DNA of 15,551 nt from Symbiodinium natans (taxonomy: Eukaryota; Sar; Dinophyceae; Suessiales; Symbiodiniaceae), in contig CAJNDS010002089.1 of the NCBI GenBank assembly GCA_905221605.1, positions 673,793-689,343 on the forward strand, given 5' to 3'. Below the pieces are notes generated by a model, which was not told the DNA's origin, searched no databases, and saw nothing but the letters and a program-made list of their open reading frames with translations. Every line of letters begins with the position of its first letter. Positions within the stretch are counted from its first letter, which is position 1. Positions 9,308 through 15,551 of this stretch are shown piece by piece. Made by a program: the position numbers and the translations under genes.

Positions 9308-9310
<3 letters not shown>

Positions 9311-9343
<33 letters not shown>
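9311..9343 (+). repeat. (GA)n microsatellite abutting the spliced-leader relic
   Basis: About 16 GA units end exactly where the spliced-leader match begins. Confidence 0.95.
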
Positions 9344-9346
<3 letters not shown>

Positions 9347-9362
9347 GCCATTTTGGCTCAAG
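9344..9362 (+). other. Dinoflagellate spliced-leader relic
   Basis: GTAGCCATTTTGGCTCAAG is identical to the last 19 bases of the 22-base leader that dinoflagellates trans-splice onto nuclear mRNAs. The first three bases of the leader are replaced by GA-repeat sequence. The base pair after AAG is TC, not GT, so this is not an SL RNA gene with its splice donor. A leader copy in genomic DNA is the known signature of an mRNA that was reverse-transcribed and inserted. It lies in sense orientation inside intron 2 of the methyltransferase. An exact 19-mer in 15.5 kb is essentially never chance. Confidence 0.93.
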
Positions 9363-9790
9363 TCGGGGTAGAGAAGAAACCCGCCCTCTCTCTTCTGGAT
9401 TGAGCCAGTGTGCAGCCTCCAGTGTTCAAGCAGCGTAAACCCGGGGGAGGACGGCATAATGCTTTTGGGCTGTTGGGGTGACCTCTAGGTGGGGGGCTAT
9501 TGCCAGATCGGGGCCTTGCTTATCCAGCGTAACCCGAGATAACACCCCGTCCAAGCCGGGGCTGCCAACAGAGGGGAGCTCAATTTTGGGGGTTTGTCTC
9601 ATGTTTCGGGGGTCGAGTTCTGGAACCAGTAAGGGGTGAGACTTACCGAGTGCTCAGGCTTGCAGTGGGCATGTTGTAAGTTGCACTGTACCCGTTAGAC
9701 TGCTAAAGCTGCAGCCTGGCCATGGCCGCCTTTAAGACAGGTGTTCGGGCAGCAACGGGGAGGGCACGTTCTTGGCGGGGTGTCGTGTAC

Positions 9791-9800
9791 GGGCGCGCCC
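9791..9800. repeat. Perfect palindrome GGGCGCGCCC
   Basis: A 10-bp palindrome, first of three dyads within 160 bp in intron 2. Confidence 0.9.
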
Positions 9801-9820
9801 TAAAGTCCCAGCCCACCAGA

Positions 9821-9840
9821 ACTCCCGCTAACGCGGGAGT
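9821..9840. repeat. Perfect 8-bp hairpin with TAAC loop
   Basis: ACTCCCGC and GCGGGAGT are exact reverse complements separated by TAAC. This would fold as a strong stem-loop in DNA or RNA. Confidence 0.9.
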
Positions 9841-9937
9841 GAAGGGGTTGGGGGGGCGGGGTTTGCGTAGCCGGCCCACTCCCGGGAACAAGGATGCCAT
9901 CAGGCTCCGGTAGAAGACAGCTCAATTAGGGGTGGGC

Positions 9938-9950
9938 CCCTGAGTCAGGG
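9938..9950. repeat. Inverted repeat CCCTGA-G-TCAGGG
   Basis: Two 6-bp arms flank a single G. Confidence 0.85.
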
Positions 9951-10690
9951 CAGAGACCAGGGGGGTGCATGCTACCAACAAACCAACCCGAGGTGTGCCA
10001 CCTGCGTGCAACAGATACGCGGGGGCCGTTAATTCAAGCACGCTTTTGCCTGCCACAGAATTTTTTCATCAGACAGATTGGGACATTCACTCAGAAGGCT
10101 TACACCAGCGAGGAACTCATTGGGGAGGCTGGCCCTCCGCAACCAGACGCCTAAGCAAACCGAAGAGACCAGTTTTCGCCAGCTGAGCCAATGAGGGTGA
10201 CACAAAAAAAAACCATGGAGGGGGAGGTGACGCCAGAGGAGGAAGCAACGGGGCCGACACAGCCGCAGAAGCAATGCCACCAGAGGGGCCGACGGGAGAA
10301 CGAGCCCGGGGCTACACCGACATCGAGATGAACTGAGGGAGAGTGACGCATCAGAGCCTGAATCTGATGACGATGGGGGCCCTCACCGATTAGTGGCTTT
10401 AAACTATGGTTTCCCAAGTCGGGGGCCCCAGAAGTAGAAGAGGTTGGGGGCTGTGTAGGGGTCGCATGAGTTTGGGTAAAGTGGGGCCTGGCAGCTAGTT
10501 TCACGACAACATGGCCCAGAAACGTAGGGGCACGGATGTCACCACGCAACCCCGAAGTTGATGGCCTAGATGTAGGGTTCATGTTGTGGGGGTGTAGGTA
10601 CTTGGAGTCCTAAGTGGGGGCCTGAGGTGAACGGGAGCGTGAGCGCGGTCAGAGTAGCAGTACAGAGCTCCCAGTGGTGTCGTGAACCGA

Positions 10691-10708
10691 GGGGTGTCGG
10701 GGGCGGGG
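10691..10708 (+). repeat. G-rich, possible G-quadruplex-forming tract
   Basis: Three runs of four to five G lie within 18 bp, in a broadly G-rich + strand region (about 10560-10800). A fourth run is at 10743-10747, so an intramolecular quadruplex would need a long loop. Confidence 0.4.
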
Positions 10709-10800
10709 AGGTTGGCTTTTCGGAAGGTTGAGGCGGTTTGTGGGGGCTTGGGGAGTTCAGGGAAGAGGGGCTGTGGGATTTGCGGGGGCTGGCCCGGTTA

Positions 10801-10825
10801 GGACACTAAGGACACTAAGGACACC
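10801..10825 (+). repeat. 9-bp tandem repeat GGACACTAA, nearly three copies
   Basis: Two exact copies are followed by a partial third that begins GGACAC. Confidence 0.85.
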
Positions 10826-10945
10826 CACTGAGGTGCTATTGGGGGCGCCGCGCGGCTGCCAACAGGGCAGTCAGGGACATCTTAAAAGTCTCACGTGACG
10901 CGGGAGCGGGGCGCGCCTTGGCGAAGGGTCCGTCCCTATGCCCCT

Positions 10946-11079
<134 letters not shown>

Positions 11080-11315
11080 CTAATTGGCCCTAACAACTAT
11101 GTGTGTTAGAGGGATGATGAAACCCGATGCTGGTCAGCCGTATCAGGCGTCAGGTGTCACCGACGGGACCGTGGGGGCCGCCCCTGGGCTAATGAGCCCG
11201 GGGAACCACACAGCACAGAAGGGCCCAACTGCAGGAGTCCGTCGTTACAATTTCACCCAGACCTGACTCACCTCCGGGCGCGCCTGGTGCGCGGGGGTCT
11301 CCCCCAAGCCCTGCA

Positions 11316-11323
11316 GAAGAAGA

Positions 11324-11373
<50 letters not shown>
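11316..11373 (+). repeat. Composite (GAA)4-(GA)n-G8 purine tract
   Basis: GAA units change to about 19 GA units and then to eight G, all purine on the + strand. This is the third such tract in 2 kb with the same strand orientation. Confidence 0.95.
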
Positions 11374-11463
11374 AGAATCAAGTTTTGTGTGCAAGTTCGG
11401 GGCGTTGGGGTGCGCATGTCGGGTGACCAGGGTCAGGGCCCCAAGATTCCAAAATCTCTAGAG

Positions 11464-11509
11464 GATTCTGACTCTGGCAGACCAAGGATACTGTGCTGTT
11501 CTGGACAAG
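11464..11509 (+). CDS. Methyltransferase exon 3 (V-L-D-K motif)
   Basis: An AG|G acceptor (TAGAG|G) supplies the one base that completes the split Thr codon of exon 2. The exon then reads ILTLADQGYCAVLDK. In METTL13-type enzymes this place holds the pattern L-x-x-x-D-x-x-(F/Y)-x-x-V-L-D-K-(G/A), the strand and loop next to the active site. The exon fits it position by position. A GC donor follows at 11510. An in-frame TAG at 11459-11461, upstream of the acceptor, shows that the frame is not simply open. Confidence 0.6.
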
Positions 11510-11628
11510 GCGCCCATGGGACCAAATCAAAGGTGGTGAAGTGCACGCAAAAGCCCGCAGGTACTTCTATCTGCGAGTTTGGACAGAATACCACACATGC
11601 AGGGGACATGCAGCCCTGATTCGCACAG
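11510..11628 (+). other. Methyltransferase intron 3, 119 nt, GC-AG
   Basis: The donor is AAG|GCGCCC and the acceptor ACAG|GCC. AGGC again straddles both junctions. A second possible acceptor is AG at 11638-11639. Confidence 0.45.
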
Positions 11629-11677
11629 GCCTTCTTCAGGTGCGACGCTAGCATTCTTACAAGGGTTGGGGCTGAAA
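11629..11677 (+). CDS. Methyltransferase exon 4 (helix after D-K), borders approximate
   Basis: From the acceptor CACAG|GCC the frame continues in phase as AFFRCDASILTRVGAE. Family members have D-K-G-x-L-D-A-L followed by a short variable segment and then a helix that starts M-L. D-A-S-I-L falls close to that place, with two extra residues between D-K and D-A. The alternative acceptor at 11639 would give D-K-A-C-D-A, one residue short. The 3' end is not settled: a GC donor at 11678 gives a phase that agrees with an acceptor at 11795, and a GC donor at 11671 with acceptors at 11797 or 11800. Confidence 0.4.
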
Positions 11678-11795
11678 GCTGCAATCTTCCAGGGGCTTGG
11701 GCTTTCCAGCTTTCTGCCGCACCTTCTGGTGACCCGCCTGAAGTTTTGACTTGGACCCTGCGAATGAGAGGCCGGTATCTGGGATTGGCTGCAAG

Positions 11796-11848
11796 AGGAG
11801 GCCCCGCAGATGCTGCCACACCTGCTCCGCCTGGTTCGGAAAGCGCTG
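11796..11848 (+). CDS. Methyltransferase exon 5 (M-L-x-x-L-L-R-x-V helix)
   Basis: The frame reads EAPQMLPHLLRLVRKAL, an amphipathic helix. It matches the helix before the fifth strand of class I methyltransferases (M-L-x-E-(I/V)-x-R-V-L). The spacing from D-A in exon 4 is as expected. The usual Gly-Gly turn after this helix is missing. The donor is GT at 11849, the only canonical donor in this gene model. The acceptor could be at 11795, 11797 or 11800, changing one or two residues. Confidence 0.5.
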
Positions 11849-11946
11849 GTGCCACCTCCAGACGACGCTTGAAAAATCGTGATCCGTCTTGAAACCTGAA
11901 TCCTGAAGCAGAGACCTGACCCCAAGAAGCCCTAAAGCGCCAAAAG

Positions 11947-12003
11947 GAAAGCGTCTACATCATCGCCACAAAGCAGACGCCTTCGGAGCTGGCGGATACG
12001 CTG
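11947..12003 (+). CDS. Methyltransferase exon 6 (fifth strand, Y-I-I-A-T-K-Q)
   Basis: From the acceptor AAAG|GAA the frame reads ESVYIIATKQTPSELADTL, in phase 0 with exon 5. In METTL13-like enzymes a hydrophobic strand ending in S/T with a following Q-x-P or Q-x-H occurs here. A donor GCAAGT at 12004 closes the exon. The frame stays open into 12291 with a hydrophobic stretch, so the donor choice is inferred. A HAD-phosphatase strand (V-Y-I-I-A-T-K) is the alternative reading, but position and phase downstream of exons 1-5 favour the methyltransferase. The C-terminal exon or exons are not identified with confidence. Confidence 0.5.
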
Positions 12004-12697
12004 GCAAGTGTGCACAGCAGCGCGGCTCTCGACTTCCATGTGCCCGGGCTCAGCTTTCATCATTGGGTTCTATTGTTTATTTCTTTGTTCGCACCTTGGG
12101 CAAATGCAGGTGCCCTGTTTGTAGCTTCCTACAGAGTCTTGCTTTATCTCACGCTGGTAGAAATACACATCGGGCAGCTCCCGCAGAGGGGATTCGCGCT
12201 TTGGGGACTTGCTCCCGACATGTTCTCAGGATTGGTCCTAAAAGGGCCGAAGGTATCAGCATACACCAGGCGTTGTGAGAGTCACATGTAGTGCCCACAT
12301 CGGAGCTATGAATGGCATGTCGCTTGGTGTTCAAGGTCGAAGCCACGAGAAGGCTTGGAAACAGTGGCGTGGCTTGGGGATACGTGCTGACCGTTCTCTG
12401 ATTAATACCAGACGATCAACATCGCAGCTCAAGGTTCGGATGGCTAGCGGCTAGCCAACTCGCTGCAAAATTGGCGAGCAAAGTCTGTGCTAGCAAGCTT
12501 GTCCGTCTGCATCCACCGTCCTAGCGACGAGACCTGAACACAGAGTTAGCAGCAGAAGCAATCAAAGGGCCCTTCCAGATTGCATCATATGCTGCCACAT
12601 TGGAACATCGTAGCGTCGCTGTTATCGTGTGGTCGCGGTCGTGGGTGGGTGGTTTGATGGCCGTCACCATGGTATGAGTGCCCATGATTCTGTACAG
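12004..12697. other. Non-coding stretch downstream of methyltransferase exon 6
   Basis: This is presumed intron. It contains a 17-nt inverted repeat (12441-12457). A short phrase YEWHVAW at 12307-12327, after an AG, is the only other coding-like piece and is too short to call. Confidence 0.4.
12441..12457. repeat. Perfect inverted repeat TGGCTAGC-G-GCTAGCCA
   Basis: Eight-bp arms flank one base. The adjacent sequence adds overlapping short dyads, GCCAA/TTGGC and CTCGC/GCGAG (12454-12478), and GCTAGC recurs near 12489. Confidence 0.9.
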
Positions 12698-12761
12698 CTT
12701 CCAGCTGCCCCTGAATGGACGATTGAAGCCGCATGTTCTTCTGGCAAACCGCTCCAAAGGT
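12698..12761 (+). CDS. Possible last methyltransferase exon (weak)
   Basis: After TACAG the frame reads SFQLPLNGRLKPHVLLANRS and then K-G. The F-x-L-P and a following hydrophobic strand ending in basic residues resemble the last strand of METTL13-like domains, and the piece lies in the right order and on the right strand. The frame stays open to a TGA near 12834. The phase with exon 6 was not resolved and the similarity is short. It may be chance. Confidence 0.22.
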
Positions 12762-13910
12762 TGTCGTCATGGCCGGGAGAGTTCGAGTGCACTAGTTCAG
12801 GGCCAGTGTGTCCCCTCAGTCCTAAACCTGTGACGCGCTTTGGCTCCTGAGCTCCCGGGAAGGGAGGGGGAGGGAGTAGCTTGAATTTTGCTTCGAGCCG
12901 GGCTCCTTTGACCCAAGCATGTCGAGTGTGAGTGGGGGCCTCGATTCAGGGTTTGACTGTGCAGGGCTCAACCAGGGAAAGCTACCTGTCTTTTCACCCC
13001 CCCTCGTCTCTCGAGGTTGGTGTGCCGGCGGGGACACAGATGAAGAGAATGCTCCTCGGCATGAATCGTTAGCGGAATCAACGGAGACAAGCCACCTAGC
13101 CCTGAGCTCAAGGCTGATTCCCTCACCCCTTTCACCCCTTCCCGTCTCCAAAGACAAAACGCGCAACCGTTGGGTTCTGACCACCGAAGGCTGGAAGTGA
13201 CAGGACGATTCAAATCGAAGACTTGCCGGATATGTGGGGGAACTCAGCCGTCTTCGTTGCGCACGGCTGGAGAGCTGGAGGTTGATGCAAGTCTGCAACC
13301 CAAGAACCGCAAGAACCGCAAGATCGTGTCAGCTGAGTTGGGGGTGCAAGGATTTCGGGGTTGGCCTGAGCCTTGACGTGGAGGAGACAGGGTAGCAGAG
13401 AATGCAGATCCAATCTCAGGCCCAAGCGTGGGCCGGCCTACTGGCCGATGCCTCGGGATGCTAAGTTCTGGGCTTCCATGCTCACCTGAATCCTCTTACA
13501 AGATGTTCAAACTGATGCCTTCCAAGGACTGAACCCTTTATGGGCGTGTGCGTGGTGGGGGTCTCCTTCTCAGAAGTCACAAGCAAGCATCACCCAAGCC
13601 ACTTCAAGCCCCTCTGGCCCACTACAGGGCAAAGAGAACGGAAGCCACTGCTCCCAGGTGTTAAGCACCATTCTCGTTGCCCTGACCTATGGGGTGGTGG
13701 GCTGAGCAGAGCACAGGTGCTGCACCACTTCAGTGCGCTGCCACGTGAAGTGTGCTCTGAGTGACTTCGACTGCTCCCCCTCTGCTGAGGCAGCATCGGG
13801 CGATGAGGACCAGTCCTTAGGACGACTCGGTTTGGTACAGTTCGCCTTGCAGGAGGGTTCCCTTGAAAGAGAGGCTAGTTCCAGAAAGGAGTTGAAGAAG
13901 GTCTTTGGCG

Positions 13911-13937
13911 AATGCTCTCAATGCTCTCAATCCTCTC
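13911..13937 (+). repeat. 9-bp tandem repeat AATGCTCTC, three copies
   Basis: Two exact copies are followed by one with a single change (AATCCTCTC). Confidence 0.9.
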
Positions 13938-14708
13938 ATGCTGAATGCGTGCACGATACGGGGGTCATGCGGGGGGCCATGCCCAATCCGCAGGGCGAGC
14001 CCGGAATAGTGTTTGTTTTCGCTATCCAGGCCTTTCAAACTTTGCTTTCGGAGCCTCAACAGCCCTCAAAAGCAGCCCAAGCACCTCACTGCGCCCTAAA
14101 CCTTTGAAACTTCCTTGCAGGGCCCCTAAGAGGGCCCACTTGGGGCCGATTCAGAGGCAACACTCCCCGCTGTCAAAGGTCTCCAGCCTCGGACAGGTGG
14201 CCCTCGGCCTCATCTGGGCCGAGGCTAGAAACCCTCCAGAGGGCTTGAGGATGCTTGAAGGGTCTTTGGATGGGAGGCTCGGGTTGAGTTTGAAGCCCCA
14301 AGCAAGGCGTTTTCTAACCCTTCAGCATGAGCTTCTTGAAGGGTTTCGCAGTAAGCTAGTCAGACTCAGGGTGAAGCTTCTCCCGGCCCTTGTCCTGGCC
14401 AAAACCACAGCTTGAAGCTGCAACGGTGAAACGGACTATCATCGAAAGGACCGAATCTGAAAGCATGCTTTTTTGGGGAGCAGCTGCAGAGCCCGAGACG
14501 AAATTGGCCTGGCGCTATCCGCAAGTCAGGCGGGCGTCGCAGTCGTTAGTACCTTGTTCCTGCTCTTCGGAAATGCGGGCGAGCTGAGCCGGTCTCCTGA
14601 AACGTGGCAGCCCAAGCGCTTTGGGCTGAAGGCATCGGTTGCTAGGGCTAGCGCGGAGAATTGCCAGTCCAGGAAAGCATGTTTGCAACGCCGTAGTATG
14701 CCGTAGAA

Positions 14709-14736
14709 CCTTCTCCCTGACACCTTCTCCCTGACT
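14709..14736 (+). repeat. 14-bp tandem duplication CCTTCTCCCTGAC(A/T)
   Basis: Two adjacent copies differ only in the last base. The duplication makes up the pyrimidine-rich tract before the CGCAG acceptor-like site at 14740-14744. Confidence 0.9.
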
Positions 14737-15112
14737 CTGCGCAGCAGTTCAAGGTGCTATCCGATCCCGGCGGAGGTTGAGCAGCTACTGAAGCAGCGTC
14801 TTGCTGAGTTGGCTGAGTAGTACGGACCGTATGGAGGGTTCATCTCTCGGTGCTGACCGGGTTCCAGTGGCTCAGGATTTTGGGAGATGTCTGCTAGGTT
14901 TGGGTGGCCCTTGCTTATTCTCCAATGTCTTGCAACACCGGGGGGGGATGTGCCGGCCTAGCGTAGTGCAAGACCGTGTGCATCGGAACTGCCACCACTC
15001 ACAAACGTGCTCCTTCAGCCTTCAAGCACTCGTACTCTTCTCCTTCAGCTACGGTCACCACACCTTGTATTGCGCGGCTACTTGCTGCTCTGGATGATGG
15101 CCTGATGGCTGA

Positions 15113-15551
15113 ACACACACGTCCAGTGCAGAGGTCTTTGCCGCTCGATGGCCTGAAGAACATCCCTGCCCGACAGGACTGGAAACCTCGAGTCTAGGAC
15201 ATTCTTTTTGTGGTCTCAACAAGCTTGAGCGCGCTCGAAAGACACTAGTTGCACGCCTCTTGATGACCTTGCATCAGATGTGGTGGCTGCGCAGTGATGC
15301 GTCTCTGCAGGACAGCTCCTCCCAAGAATCGTACTGCGTGGAGGGCTCAGTGCGGAAGTATGCTGCGGCAAAGAGATTGACACAAGGATGTTGCGTATTC
15401 ATTCATTGTGTACTTGTGCCCTTGGAAAGGTTAGATGTTGCCTTTGGCGTCCCAGAAACGCAAAGGCCTCAGAATGAAGTAGGAGGAGGATTTGCTTTTG
15501 ACAAAAGCCATGACAGCACAAGTGCTAACTTCCGAACAGGGCCGATACGCT
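15113..15551 (+). CDS. Frame open to the right edge, possible exon of an unrecognised gene
   Basis: No stop occurs in this frame from 15113 to the end of the window, about 146 codons, and no start codon is required if it is an exon. An acceptor-like CTCTGCAG ends at 15310, followed by DSSSQESYCVEG and a basic helix SVRKYAAAKRLTQ. Upstream in the same frame is LNKLERARKTLVARLL. I recognise no family. About one frame of this length is expected by chance in a window of this size, so the call is weak. Confidence 0.2.

Larger units (their letters stand above)
12762..15112. other. Stretch without a confident gene
   Basis: Weak exon candidates only. At 13789-13899 a pyrimidine-rich acceptor (CTCTGCTGAG|GC) is followed by an open, charged frame (GDEDQSLGRL, REASSRKELKK) and an AAG|GT donor. 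At 14742-14820 another pyrimidine-rich acceptor precedes a helix-like frame IPAEVEQLLKQRLAELAE. Neither is recognised. Short tandem repeats occur at 13911-13937 and 14709-14736. Confidence 0.35.

Noticed and set aside
9344-9370. Functional SL RNA gene
   Set aside because: The leader is not followed by a GT donor, its first three bases are missing, and no Sm-like site is evident just downstream.
11947-12003. HAD-superfamily phosphatase strand (V-Y-I-I-A-T-K)
   Set aside because: No D-x-D-x-T/V motif was found upstream, whereas position, strand and phase fit the methyltransferase fold.
12822-13298. 158-codon minus-strand frame
   Set aside because: It has no recognisable motif and shows Ser/Arg-rich composition typical of antisense chance frames. 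Both supported genes are on the + strand.

Overview
This window is nuclear DNA of a dinoflagellate, most plausibly a Suessiales or Symbiodiniaceae-type genome. The strongest proof is an exact 19-base copy of the dinoflagellate trans-spliced leader, GTAGCCATTTTGGCTCAAG, at 9344-9362. Supporting signs are short exons buried in long non-coding DNA, predicted introns that begin with GC rather than GT, AG|G acceptors, many simple repeats, and two gene fragments on the same strand. No bacterial operon, ribosome binding site, tRNA, rRNA, CRISPR array or recognisable transposase was seen.

Left part (about 500-2720, + strand): scattered exons of a voltage-gated-type potassium channel. I see an S5 segment (507-580), a possible 15-nt microexon for the end of the pore helix (1731-1745), the selectivity filter TVGYGD (2144-2214) and the S6 helix (2529-2719). 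The voltage sensor and pore turret were not found.

Middle (2720-8238): about 5.5 kb without a recognisable gene. It holds a 24-nt G run, a C19A12 tract, a 195-codon open frame with a degenerate internal repeat, and a phased triplet-repeat array.

Right-centre (8239-12003, + strand): a class I SAM-dependent methyltransferase of the METTL13/EEF1A-methyltransferase-like type. It has a long first exon (acidic N terminus, one membrane segment, motif I LHLGCGD) followed by five short exons that I assembled by phase and motif order. The predicted donors are mostly GC. Intron 2 is about 2.2 kb and contains the spliced-leader relic, two long GA arrays, a hairpin cluster and a G-rich stretch. A third GA array starts a little further on, still within this intron.

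Right end (12004-15551): mostly non-coding, with several weak exon candidates and a frame open off the right edge. The two genes share a strand, as expected for dinoflagellate unidirectional clusters, but nothing suggests that they work together.
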